The notes beneath the pieces were generated by a model. It was not told where the DNA came from. It did not search any database and worked only from the letters and a program-made list of their open reading frames with translations. The translations under genes were made by a program, and so were the position numbers. A DNA stretch of 64,000 bases from a bacterium (GTDB lineage Bacteria > Bacillota > Clostridia > Christensenellales > Aristaeellaceae), in the NCBI GenBank assembly GCA_004563405.1, contig SFTH01000013.1, positions 15,073 to 79,072 on the forward strand, read 5' to 3'. Shown here piece by piece: positions 24,742 to 32,465 of this stretch. Each line of letters starts with the position of its first letter. Positions within the stretch are counted from its first letter, which is position 1.

Positions 24742-25377
24742 TTAGGGCTTCACCAGCGCGGTGGTAAAGTAGGAGTAGCCACACTCCGGCATATCCGAAA
24801 GCCGTCCTGCCCAGCTATTCTCCATTCCGAGGTTGCGCACGGCGTAGGCCTCCCGGCCCCAGCTCGCCGCGCGCAGTTCGTCGATGTGGCGGCCGCTCTT
24901 CATCACCACCACGTTGCCCTCGGGCAGGGGCGACTCGCCGTCAAAGTCATCCAATACCGTCAGGCGCTCCCGCTGCTCGCACAGCGGCACGCCCAGCTCC
25001 GCCGCCGCGGCGCACATGGCCGGCACGCCGGGAACCACCTGACAGGCGTGGAGAGGCGCGATCAGGTGCAGAAGGTAGCTGCTGGACGCGTACATGCCCG
25101 GATCCCCCAGCACCGGATAGGCGATGGTATCGTAGCGCTCCAGCCAACCAAGCAGTTGCTCCACCGCGGCGCGATGCGCGCCCTCCCAGACCGCCCGGTC
25201 GCCCTTCATGGGCATGTTCAGCTTGAACACGGGCTTCTCCCCGATCCATGCCCCGGCAATCTGCATCGCCGTGCCCTTGTCCGCCAGAGCGATGGCGTCC
25301 GCCTCCCGCAGGATGCGCGCCGCCTTTAGCGTCAATAGCTCCGGGTCCCCCGGTCCGACTCCCACAAAATACAGCAT
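24742..25377 (-). CDS. cbiL: Cobalt-precorrin-2 C20-methyltransferase
   Basis: A 211-residue tetrapyrrole methylase. The N-terminal VGVGPGDPELLTLKAA is the family S-adenosylmethionine loop and YPVLGDPGMYASSSYLL is the second signature; the latter is the form seen in C20-methyltransferases (CobI/CbiL). It methylates C20 of (cobalt-)precorrin-2. Start MLYFVGVG has GAGGAAAAAG just upstream; the longer open frame crosses a divergent promoter region. It is the last gene of the cobalamin operon, separated from the preceding cbiJET gene by a plus-strand HAD phosphatase gene, so it may also have its own promoter. Confidence 0.88.
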   Translation of the reverse strand: MLYFVGVGPGDPELLTLKAARILREADAIALADKGTAMQIAGAWIGEKPVFKLNMPMKGDRAVWEGAHRAAVEQLLGWLERYDTIAYPVLGDPGMYASSSYLLHLIAPLHACQVVPGVPAMCAAAAELGVPLCEQRERLTVLDDFDGESPLPEGNVVVMKSGRHIDELRAASWGREAYAVRNLGMENSWAGRLSDMPECGYSYFTTALVKP

Positions 25378-25392
25378 CTTTTTCCTCCTCGG

Positions 25393-25421
25393 TTTACCTG
25401 AATCCGAAACCATGTTATAAT
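25393..25421 (+). promoter_or_regulatory. Promoter of the HAD phosphatase gene
   Basis: TTTACC (25393-25398) and TATAAT (25416-25421), 17-base spacer, with a TG extension ahead of the -10, on the plus strand. The start point would fall at or just before the inverted repeat at 25425-25440. Confidence 0.65.
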
Positions 25422-25424
25422 ATT

Positions 25425-25440
25425 CTGTAAGCATTTACAG
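25425..25440. promoter_or_regulatory. Inverted repeat CTGTAA-GCAT-TTACAG between divergent genes
   Basis: Perfect six-base arms with a four-base spacer. It covers the region just downstream of the plus-strand -10 box and lies upstream of cbiL on the other strand. It could be an operator for either gene; no cognate regulator is evident nearby. Confidence 0.4.
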
Positions 25441-25459
25441 GGGAAAGGGGGCGCGAGCG

Positions 25460-26083
25460 TTGCAATCGCCGCAGGAATTCAGCGCGCCGCCGCTGTTTGT
25501 CTTCGACCTGGATTCCACCGTGACCGGCTGCGAGCTGCTTCCCCGGCTGGCCCGCGCGGCGGGCGTCGAGGCGGAAATGCGCCTGCGAACGGAAAGGTGC
25601 ATGGCCGGCGAATCGAGCTTTGCACAGGACTTTCCGTCCCGCGTGGAAATGCTCTCCGCCCTGCCCCTCTCCCGCGCCCGGGAAATCGCCGCCGGCATTC
25701 CCCTCAACCCGCGCATTACGGAATTTCTGCGCGCGCATCCACAGCGCTCGATGATCCTCACCGGAAATCTGGACGTCTGGATTGCGCCAATCCTCGCGCG
25801 ACTGAACATGACCGGCCGCTGCCTCTCCTCCCGTGCGCGGGTGGAGGGCGACCGTGTGTGCGGCGTCGCCTGTCTGCTGGACAAGGATATCGCCGCGCAG
25901 ACCCTTCCCCGCCCCTTCATTGCCATCGGTGACGGCGACAACGACGTGGGCATGCTTCGCGCCGCAAACCTGAGCATCGCCTTCGGCGGCGTGCGCCGTC
26001 CCGCCTCCAGGGTGATCGACGCTGCGCAGCTGTACATTCAGGATGAAGCTGCGCTCTGCGCGCTCCTGGCACGCTATCTCTAG
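25460..26083 (+). CDS. HAD-superfamily phosphatase (SerB-like)
   Basis: A 207-residue HAD hydrolase with the four motifs: FVFDLDSTVTG (nucleophile and acid Asp), SMILTGNLD (motif II Thr), a lysine in LLDKDIAAQ, and IAIGDGDNDVGML (motif IV). The arrangement is that of phosphoserine-phosphatase-type enzymes. The start must be non-ATG (TTG at 25460), since the next ATG lies beyond motif I. It is the only plus-strand gene within the cobalamin block and its stop overlaps the cbiJET stop. A role in B12 synthesis, such as a phosphatase for alpha-ribazole phosphate, or in serine or threonine-phosphate metabolism, is speculation. Confidence 0.78.
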   Translation: MQSPQEFSAPPLFVFDLDSTVTGCELLPRLARAAGVEAEMRLRTERCMAGESSFAQDFPSRVEMLSALPLSRAREIAAGIPLNPRITEFLRAHPQRSMILTGNLDVWIAPILARLNMTGRCLSSRARVEGDRVCGVACLLDKDIAAQTLPRPFIAIGDGDNDVGMLRAANLSIAFGGVRRPASRVIDAAQLYIQDEAALCALLARYL

Positions 26084-28038
26084 TTCTGCAGGGTAAAGAT
26101 GTAAACCGGATTCTGGGCGGTCATCAGCATGTAGCCGCCAATCTTCCGCGGCTTGCCGACGCTTACCTGCGCAACGTCACATTCCCGGAACTCCCGGGAA
26201 AGCTCCGTAAGCTCCGCCAGCGTCTCCAACGTGACCGCCGTCGCCACGATGCGCACCGCCGGATTCTTTGCAAGCAGACATTCCACGATGCTCCGCAGAT
26301 TGCCGGAGCTTCCGCCGATGAAGGCGTGCGTCGGCGCGGGAAGCGCCTGAAGCGCCTCCGGAGCCGTGCCCGCCACCAGCTCCACATTCCGCAGCCGGAA
26401 GCGCTCGATGTTTTTCCGGCTCAGCTCCAGCGCACGCTCCTTTCGTTCAATCGCATACACGCGCCCGGCGCGCGCGATCTGCGCCGCCTCCACGGTCACG
26501 GAACCGCTGCCCGCGCCCACGTCGTACACGACCGACCGCAGGCCCGGCGCGAGCTTGGACAGCGCGATCGAGCGCACCTCGGACTTCGTCATGGGCGTCT
26601 CGTCCCGCAGGAAGGCTTCATCCGGAAGGCCGTGCGCCGCGCGCGCCTCTCCCCAGTTCTCATTTTCAATCAGAATCACGCTCAGCGCTTCGATATGCTC
26701 CTGCGCAAGCGAAGCGACCGTTCCCCGGAGCACGCGCTCCTCGGGATAGCCGAGGCGTTCGCCCACACAGGCCGCGCAAGCCCCCAGTCCCGCCGCCTCC
26801 AGGCGCGCAAGGGCTTTTTTTGCGCCATCTTCGCCGCCAACCAGCGCAAAGACTGCGGGATGATCGCGCACCTCCCGCTCAAGGTCGCACTCTCTTCCGT
26901 GCAGACTCACCGCGCGCACGTCCTCCCATGGGCGATGGAGCTTTGCACAGAAATAGGACAGACTGCCGATTCCGGGCAAGACCTCCACCTCCAGGTCGCG
27001 CAGCGCTTCGCACAGCTTGCGCGCGCCGCTGTAAAAGCCGCTGTCCCCGGAGAGCAGCACCAGAAAGCGCCTGTGAATCTCGTCCTGGCGAATCCGTTCA
27101 GCGATTGCGTCCGCTGCGACCGCCTCGAAGGTATCCTTTCCCGCGCAGTCCACCGCGTTCAGCATGCGCCGCGCGCCGATCAGGCAATCCGCATCCCGCA
27201 GCGCGCGCTGAAGGCCCATCGTCTGCGTCTCCGCGCCGCCCATTCCGATTCCGGCCAGCACCACGCGCTTGCGCGCAGGCGACAACTGAAAGCGCGCCTC
27301 GAGACCGGAAAGCACCTCGGAGAGCATCTGCCCCTCCCGCTGTGCCGGACGGCCGATGACGATCACCTGTGCATGCGCGCGCTCCGCCGCGCGGAGCTTG
27401 GCCGCATAGCCGCCCGCATCCCCCGTGTCCTTGGTGACCAACCAGGCCGCCCGGGTTGCGCGCAGCATGGCGAGGTTCATCTCCTCGTCAAAGGGCCCCT
27501 GCATGGCCAGTATGTGATCCGGCCGGACGCCGCACTTTTCGCAAATTTCCAGCGACGCCGCCATGGGCAGAACCCTGACGTAGAGGCGCTCGCGCAACTC
27601 CGCATCCCGGCAAAAGGCCGAGAGCTCCTTGCTGCCCGTGGTGAGCAGCACATTGCCCTGCGTTCCGCGCAGATACTCCACGCACGCGGCCACGTCCGGC
27701 ACGCAAGCGCCGTCCCGCGCCTCCGCCGTGCTGCCGCGCAGCAGGCGCAGATAGGGCGTGTCCGTCGCTTCGCAGGCCGCAAAGATGTTCTCCGTCGCCC
27801 GGTCGGCGTAGGGGTGGGTCGCGTCAATCACCTGGTCAAATTTTCCCGCACGCAGAAAGGCCTCCATCTCCGCACGATCCATGCGGCCCGCGCACACGCG
27901 CACGTCGGGCGCGCCCTTCAGAAGCGCCTCGCCGTAGTCCGTGGCAACGCACGCCGTCAGCGTTGCGCCCCGTCCGGCCAACGCGCCGACCAGTTCCCGT
28001 CCCTCGGTGGTTCCGGCAAACACGCAGATCTTACACAT
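26080..28038 (-). CDS. Trifunctional fusion CbiJ-CbiE-CbiT
   Basis: A 652-residue fusion of three B12 enzymes. Residues 1-250: precorrin-6A reductase CbiJ/CobK (VFAGTTEGRELV, DATHPYADRATENI, VTKDTGDAGGYAAK). Residues about 257-460: CbiE, a tetrapyrrole methylase (LAGIGMGG, LSGDSGFYSGARKL). Residues about 471-652: CbiT, a Rossmann methyltransferase (DEAFLRDETPMTKSEVRSIAL, DVGAGSGSVTVEAA, FIGGSSGN). Together they reduce precorrin-6A, methylate C5 and C15 and decarboxylate the C12 side chain. CbiE-CbiT fusion (CobL) is well known; adding CbiJ is less common. The start overlaps the end of cbiH. Confidence 0.9.
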   Translation of the reverse strand: MCKICVFAGTTEGRELVGALAGRGATLTACVATDYGEALLKGAPDVRVCAGRMDRAEMEAFLRAGKFDQVIDATHPYADRATENIFAACEATDTPYLRLLRGSTAEARDGACVPDVAACVEYLRGTQGNVLLTTGSKELSAFCRDAELRERLYVRVLPMAASLEICEKCGVRPDHILAMQGPFDEEMNLAMLRATRAAWLVTKDTGDAGGYAAKLRAAERAHAQVIVIGRPAQREGQMLSEVLSGLEARFQLSPARKRVVLAGIGMGGAETQTMGLQRALRDADCLIGARRMLNAVDCAGKDTFEAVAADAIAERIRQDEIHRRFLVLLSGDSGFYSGARKLCEALRDLEVEVLPGIGSLSYFCAKLHRPWEDVRAVSLHGRECDLEREVRDHPAVFALVGGEDGAKKALARLEAAGLGACAACVGERLGYPEERVLRGTVASLAQEHIEALSVILIENENWGEARAAHGLPDEAFLRDETPMTKSEVRSIALSKLAPGLRSVVYDVGAGSGSVTVEAAQIARAGRVYAIERKERALELSRKNIERFRLRNVELVAGTAPEALQALPAPTHAFIGGSSGNLRSIVECLLAKNPAVRIVATAVTLETLAELTELSREFRECDVAQVSVGKPRKIGGYMLMTAQNPVYIFTLQN

Positions 28039-28759
28039 CTCGATAACCCCTCGGCGTAACCATGCGCCCGTCGATCACCCGCGTCTGGCTGTTGCCCACG
28101 AAGACCGTGGTGAACATGTCCGCACTGTAATTCTTCATTTCTTCCAGCGTCATCAGCTCCATGCGCTCTCCCTCCCGGCCGATGTTGCGCACCGCGCCGC
28201 ACACCGTCTCGGGCGAGGCGTGCCGCAGAAGGATCTCGCAGGCCCGGCGCAGGTGATCTGCCCGGCGGATGCTGGAGGGATTGTAGAGGGCGATGCAGAA
28301 ATCCGCCGCCGCAGCCATCTCCAGCCGCTTCTCGATCTTCTCCCAGGGCGTCAGAAGGTCGGACAGGCTGATCACCGCAAAGTCGTGGGTCAGCGGCGCG
28401 CCCAGCACCGCGCCGCCGCTGAGCGCCGCGGTCACGCCGGGCACGAGCTCAATTTCAAGATCCCGACCCTGCGCAAGCTCGTAGATCAGACCCGCCATGC
28501 CGTAGACCCCCGCGTCGCCGCTGGAGATCATGGCGACCGTCTTTCCCCCGCAGGCCGCGTCGATGGCCAAGCGGCAGCGCTCGGACTCCCTGCGCATGGC
28601 GGTCGTCAGATACTCCTTCTCTGGAAACATGGGCCTGACCAGATCCACATACACGCCGTAGCCCGCGATCACCTGCGCGTCCTCCAGCGCGTTTTTCGCG
28701 CGCAGCGTCATATCCTCCGGCGCACCCGGGCCGATGCCCACCACATACAGCTTATTCAA
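28031..28759 (-). CDS. cbiH: Cobalt-precorrin-3B C17-methyltransferase
   Basis: A methylase of about 242 residues that drives ring contraction by methylating C17. Signatures: KLYVVGIGPGAPEDMTLRA at the start, GYGVYVDLV, ISSGDAGVYGMAGL and ALYNPSSIRR, the last specific to the CobJ/CbiH group. The most likely start is TTG at 28759 (MNKLYVVG), eight bases after GGAG; a GTG three codons upstream (28768) is too close to that site. It overlaps the start of cbiJET by eight bases and its 5' end lies inside the cbiG end. Confidence 0.9.
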   Translation of the reverse strand: MNKLYVVGIGPGAPEDMTLRAKNALEDAQVIAGYGVYVDLVRPMFPEKEYLTTAMRRESERCRLAIDAACGGKTVAMISSGDAGVYGMAGLIYELAQGRDLEIELVPGVTAALSGGAVLGAPLTHDFAVISLSDLLTPWEKIEKRLEMAAAADFCIALYNPSSIRRADHLRRACEILLRHASPETVCGAVRNIGREGERMELMTLEEMKNYSADMFTTVFVGNSQTRVIDGRMVTPRGYRDV

Positions 28760-29753
28760 ATGAAACACTCCAATCTTCCTGCGCGATGGCGACGGTCACG
28801 CCGTCCATGCGCTGCTTGTGTACCAGAACCGTTGCACCCTCTCCGGCAGAGCGCACCGCGCTGCGCTCGCAAACATTGTCCGCGCCGACGGTGCTGCGCA
28901 CAAACTCGGAGGCCTCGAAATCCCCCTGCACGGCCATGAGCTCCTCCGCGCTGTAAACGCGCAGGGGCAGATCCAGCTCCGCACAGAGCGCCCGCAGACC
29001 CGGTTCGTCGCGCTTTACGTCAATCGACGCCGCGCATCGAAGGGCATGCCTGCACAGCCCGGCCTCCCCGAGGGCGACATCCACCGCCGCGCGCAGCTTC
29101 TCCACCGGCGCGCCGCGCTTGCAGCCAATTCCAAGGTGCAGCCGCCGGGGTACGAGCAGCAGCGTATCCTTAAAGGGAGCCACGCGGCGGCAGGAGATTG
29201 CGACGCCCAGATCGCCGCAATTTCCCGCGTACACGCCGCCTGGAAGCGTTCCTTTGACGGTGAAATCGCTTGCAAGCGGCAGATCCCGCCTGAGGATCTC
29301 CGCTGCGAAGCGCTTCGCCGCGCCCATGTCCGAAATCCACAGGCCGTTGGCCGCCGCCCACGCGTCCACGGAAAAGCGCCGGTTCACATCCGTCGCCGTG
29401 GTGATCACCGCCTCTGCGCCAATCGCCGACGCAATGGCGCGGGTCAGGGCGTTCGCGCCGCCAATGTGGCCGGAGAGCAGGGAGATCACATGCGCGCCGC
29501 GCTCATCCAGCACGACCACTGCGGGATCGCTGCGCTTGTCGGCGACCAGGGGTGCGATGGCGCGCACAGCGACCCCGCAGGCCCCCACAAACACCAGCGC
29601 CTCCACGCGGGAAAAGAGCTCTGCGGTCAACGGCGCCAGATTGCCGCGCGGACGGTATCGCTCAACCGACCAGTCCCCCTCCAGCGCCGCGGCAATCCGC
29701 GCCGCCATCTGCGCGCCCCGATCCGTAAAGCAGAGGATTGCGGCGCGCCTCAA
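28752..29753 (-). CDS. cbiG: Cobalt-precorrin-5A hydrolase
   Basis: CbiG opens the delta-lactone of cobalt-precorrin-5A and releases acetaldehyde. The 333-residue protein has the N-terminal region (FVGACGVAVRAIAPLV, SDPAVVVLDERG), the central LLSGHIGGANALTR motif and the C-terminal GIGCKRGAPVEKLRAAV domain. The start is a TTG whose last two bases overlap the cbiF TGA stop, seven bases after GGAGG; no ATG gives the complete N-terminal domain. The stop lies inside the start region of cbiH. Confidence 0.9.
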   Translation of the reverse strand: MRRAAILCFTDRGAQMAARIAAALEGDWSVERYRPRGNLAPLTAELFSRVEALVFVGACGVAVRAIAPLVADKRSDPAVVVLDERGAHVISLLSGHIGGANALTRAIASAIGAEAVITTATDVNRRFSVDAWAAANGLWISDMGAAKRFAAEILRRDLPLASDFTVKGTLPGGVYAGNCGDLGVAISCRRVAPFKDTLLLVPRRLHLGIGCKRGAPVEKLRAAVDVALGEAGLCRHALRCAASIDVKRDEPGLRALCAELDLPLRVYSAEELMAVQGDFEASEFVRSTVGADNVCERSAVRSAGEGATVLVHKQRMDGVTVAIAQEDWSVSFE

Positions 29754-30505
29754 CGCTCCGCCTCCCGGAATTCCGTGGTAAAGCCCGGATCGTAGAGCTT
29801 GGACCGACTGTAATCCTTCCCCAGAAATCCGCCCACGAGTATCAGCGCCGTCTTCGTGATTCCATTGTCCCGGGCCGTCTGGGCAAGCTCCGAAACGGCG
29901 CAGCGGCAAATCTTCTCCTCGGGCCAGCTGGCCTTATAGACGATGGCCGCCGGGGTTTCGGGCGCATATCCGCCCGCCATCAGTTCCACCTGGAGCTTTT
30001 CCAGCAGGCCGGTGCTCAAGAACAGCACCATCGTGCAGCTGTGGGCCGCGAAGGAACGGATCTTCTCCCGCTCCGGAACGGGCGTGCGCCCCTCCATGCG
30101 GGTGATGATCACGCTCTGGCTGACGTCCGGCAGGGTATATTCCGCCCGCAGGCTTGCGGCCGCGCCACAGAATGCGCTCACGCCGGGACAGACGTCGTAC
30201 TCCACGCCCATTTCGTTCAGGGCATCGAACTGCTCGCGCACCGCCCCGTAGATGCTGGAGTCGCCCGTGTGCAGCCGCACCGTGGTCTTGCCCGCCTTCT
30301 CCGCGTTTTGCATGACCTCAAGCACCTGTTCGAGGGTCATGTAAGCGCTGTCGTGAATCTCGCAGCCCGGCTTCGCGTACTCCAGCAGCGCCGGATTGAC
30401 CAGCGAGCCCGCGTAGATGATCACATCCGCCTCGGAGAGCAGGCGCGCGCCGCGCACGGTAATCAGATCCGGCGCTCCGCAGCCGGCGCCAACAAAGTGT
30501 ACCAT
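29750..30505 (-). CDS. cbiF: Cobalt-precorrin-4 C11-methyltransferase
   Basis: A 251-residue methylase: MVHFVGAGCGAPDLITVRGARLL with the GAGxGAPDL form typical of CobM/CbiF, IIYAGSLVNPALLEY, VRLHTGDSSIYGAVREQ and PGVSAFCGAAASL. It methylates C11 of the ring-contracted intermediate. It starts three bases after the cbiC stop and its end overlaps cbiG. Confidence 0.93.
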   Translation of the reverse strand: MVHFVGAGCGAPDLITVRGARLLSEADVIIYAGSLVNPALLEYAKPGCEIHDSAYMTLEQVLEVMQNAEKAGKTTVRLHTGDSSIYGAVREQFDALNEMGVEYDVCPGVSAFCGAAASLRAEYTLPDVSQSVIITRMEGRTPVPEREKIRSFAAHSCTMVLFLSTGLLEKLQVELMAGGYAPETPAAIVYKASWPEEKICRCAVSELAQTARDNGITKTALILVGGFLGKDYSRSKLYDPGFTTEFREAER

Positions 30506-30508
30506 TTC

Positions 30509-31129
30509 TCATTCCTCCCGCTGAATCATTTGATAGAGCAACGAATTGACGATGGCCGCGGCCACGTTGCTGCCGCCCTTGCGGCCCCGGGCCACGATGT
30601 AGGGAACGCCCAGCTCCATGATCACCTCCTTGGCCTCGACGACGTTTACGAAGCCCACCGGCACGCCGATGACCATTTTGGGCTGAAGTTTACCGGCGCG
30701 CACCAGATCGCAGATGGAGTAGAGCGCCGTGGGCGCGTTTCCGATGGCGAAGATGGCCGGGCCGAGGGTGCGGGCCGCCTTTTCCATGGAGACCAGGGAG
30801 CGGGTCACGCCCCGCGCCTTCGCCTCCTCCGCCACGTCCGCGTCGCCGATGAAGCAATGCGTTTCGCCGCCGAAGCGCGCAAGCGCGCGCTTGTTGATGC
30901 CGGCCATGGCCATGGTGGTGTCCGTAACCACCGGGCAACCCGCGCGCAGAGCCTCCATCGCGACCTTCGCCGCGTGTTCGGAAAAGCAGAGGTTGTCGTA
31001 GTAGTCGAAGTCTGCCGTGGTGTGAATCACCCGGCGCACCAGAAGGTCGTACTCGGGGTCAATCTTACGTTCGCCCAGTTCCTCCGCGATGATTTCAAAG
31101 CTGCGTTTCTCAATTTCCATCGGCTTCAT
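30509..31129 (-). CDS. cbiC: Cobalt-precorrin-8 methylmutase
   Basis: CbiC moves the methyl group from C11 to C12 to give cobyrinate. The 206-residue protein has the typical IEKRSFEIIAEELG start, VVRRVIHTTADFDY-like segment (VRRVIHTTADFDYY) with the catalytic histidine, TDTTMAMAGINKRAL and IVARGRKGGSNVAAAIVN near the end. The start at 31129 follows GGAGAGGAG by eight bases; its first codons lie inside the cbiA 3' end. Confidence 0.93.
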   Translation of the reverse strand: MKPMEIEKRSFEIIAEELGERKIDPEYDLLVRRVIHTTADFDYYDNLCFSEHAAKVAMEALRAGCPVVTDTTMAMAGINKRALARFGGETHCFIGDADVAEEAKARGVTRSLVSMEKAARTLGPAIFAIGNAPTALYSICDLVRAGKLQPKMVIGVPVGFVNVVEAKEVIMELGVPYIVARGRKGGSNVAAAIVNSLLYQMIQREE

Positions 31130-32465
31130 GCCGCATTCTCCTCTCCGAACATTTTCTGACAAAGCGCCGGGCCGCCTCCACGTCGCTGTACAGGTAGAGG
31201 TGCGGATAACCGGCGTACATGCTCTCGCTCACCCAGCCGCACTTCCATTCCCGGCCGCCGTTCTTGCGCGCCGTGAGCGCTGCGCCGGGGTCGTCTGCGT
31301 CCCAGTAGTGAAATTCATGGGCGCGCACGCTGTCGCCGGGACAAAAGAGCAGACTCTCCTCCCCGGCGGTCAGCGTGACGTAGCCAAAGCGGGAGAGCTT
31401 TCCCGTGTCGTGGCACCGGGCGGGAATCACCCCCGCCATTTCACACGCTCCGATGCATGCGCAAAGCAGCATAAAGCCTCCGCACTCGGCAATGGTGGGC
31501 ACGCCGCGGCCCACCGCGTCCCGGATGGACGCGCGCATGGACGCGTTCGCCTGAAGCTCGCGGGCGTAGAGCTCGGGATATCCGCCGCCGATGAGCAGGC
31601 CGTCGCAATCCGGCAGCGCCGCGTCCTCCAGCGGACTGAAGGGCACGAGCTGCGCCCCCAGCGCCTCCAGCAGCTCCAGATTGTCCCGATAATAGAAGCA
31701 GAAGGCGCGATCCCAGGCCACAGCGATGCGAGGATGACCCACGGGGACAATTGCCTCCGCCCGGGCCTCAAGCGGGGCCTGGGCACGCATGAGCCCGATC
31801 AGGCCGTTCAGGTCAATGCTGCGCTCCGCCTGTTCCGCAAGCCTGCGCATCTTCTCCTGCAGGCCCTCGACCTCCTGCGCGGTCACGAGCCCCAGGTGGC
31901 GACTCTCCAGGCTGCACTCCGGGCAGGCGGGCAGATAGCCGTACACCCGAACGCCGCACTCCGCCTCCACCACCGCTTTGAGCCTCGGATAGCTCATGGG
32001 CGATACCCGGTTGAAGATCACGCCCGCAATGCGGCTGGGCGCGCGCAGGCTCTGGAAGCCGCGCACCACCGCCGCAACGGAAAGTGCCATGCCGCGGCCG
32101 TTGACCACCAGCACCGCCGGCGCGTCCAGCGCCCGGGCCACATGGCTGCTGGAGGCCTCGTCCGTCTCCATGGAGAGTCCGTCGTAATAGCCCATCACGC
32201 CCTCGATCACGTTCAGATCCGCCGCATGCTCCAGAAAGCGCGCACGGGCAAGGTTCTCATCCGCAAAGAACAGATCGACATTGGCGCTGGGCGCGCCGAT
32301 GATCTCCGTGTGAAACATGGGGTCGATGTAATCCGGGCCGCACTTGAAGGCCGCGAGATCGCAACCCCGGTTCTTCAGCGCCTGAAGGATGGCGCAGACC
32401 ACCGTTGTCTTTCCGCAGCCGCTGCCGGTTCCGGCAATCAGCACCCGCGCCGCCGCCTTACGCAT
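31110..32465 (-). CDS. cbiA: Cobyrinate a,c-diamide synthase
   Basis: CbiA amidates the a and c side chains of cobyrinate using glutamine and ATP. The 451-residue protein has an N-terminal P-loop-like amidoligase domain (VLIAGTGSGCGKTTV, FKCGPDYIDPMFH, VIEGVMGYYDG) and a C-terminal class I glutamine amidotransferase domain with the catalytic cysteine in AECGGFMLL and a histidine in HEFHYWD. Length is typical. The start overlaps the end of cbiP by eight bases. Confidence 0.94.
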   Translation of the reverse strand: MRKAAARVLIAGTGSGCGKTTVVCAILQALKNRGCDLAAFKCGPDYIDPMFHTEIIGAPSANVDLFFADENLARARFLEHAADLNVIEGVMGYYDGLSMETDEASSSHVARALDAPAVLVVNGRGMALSVAAVVRGFQSLRAPSRIAGVIFNRVSPMSYPRLKAVVEAECGVRVYGYLPACPECSLESRHLGLVTAQEVEGLQEKMRRLAEQAERSIDLNGLIGLMRAQAPLEARAEAIVPVGHPRIAVAWDRAFCFYYRDNLELLEALGAQLVPFSPLEDAALPDCDGLLIGGGYPELYARELQANASMRASIRDAVGRGVPTIAECGGFMLLCACIGACEMAGVIPARCHDTGKLSRFGYVTLTAGEESLLFCPGDSVRAHEFHYWDADDPGAALTARKNGGREWKCGWVSESMYAGYPHLYLYSDVEAARRFVRKCSERRMRHEADGN

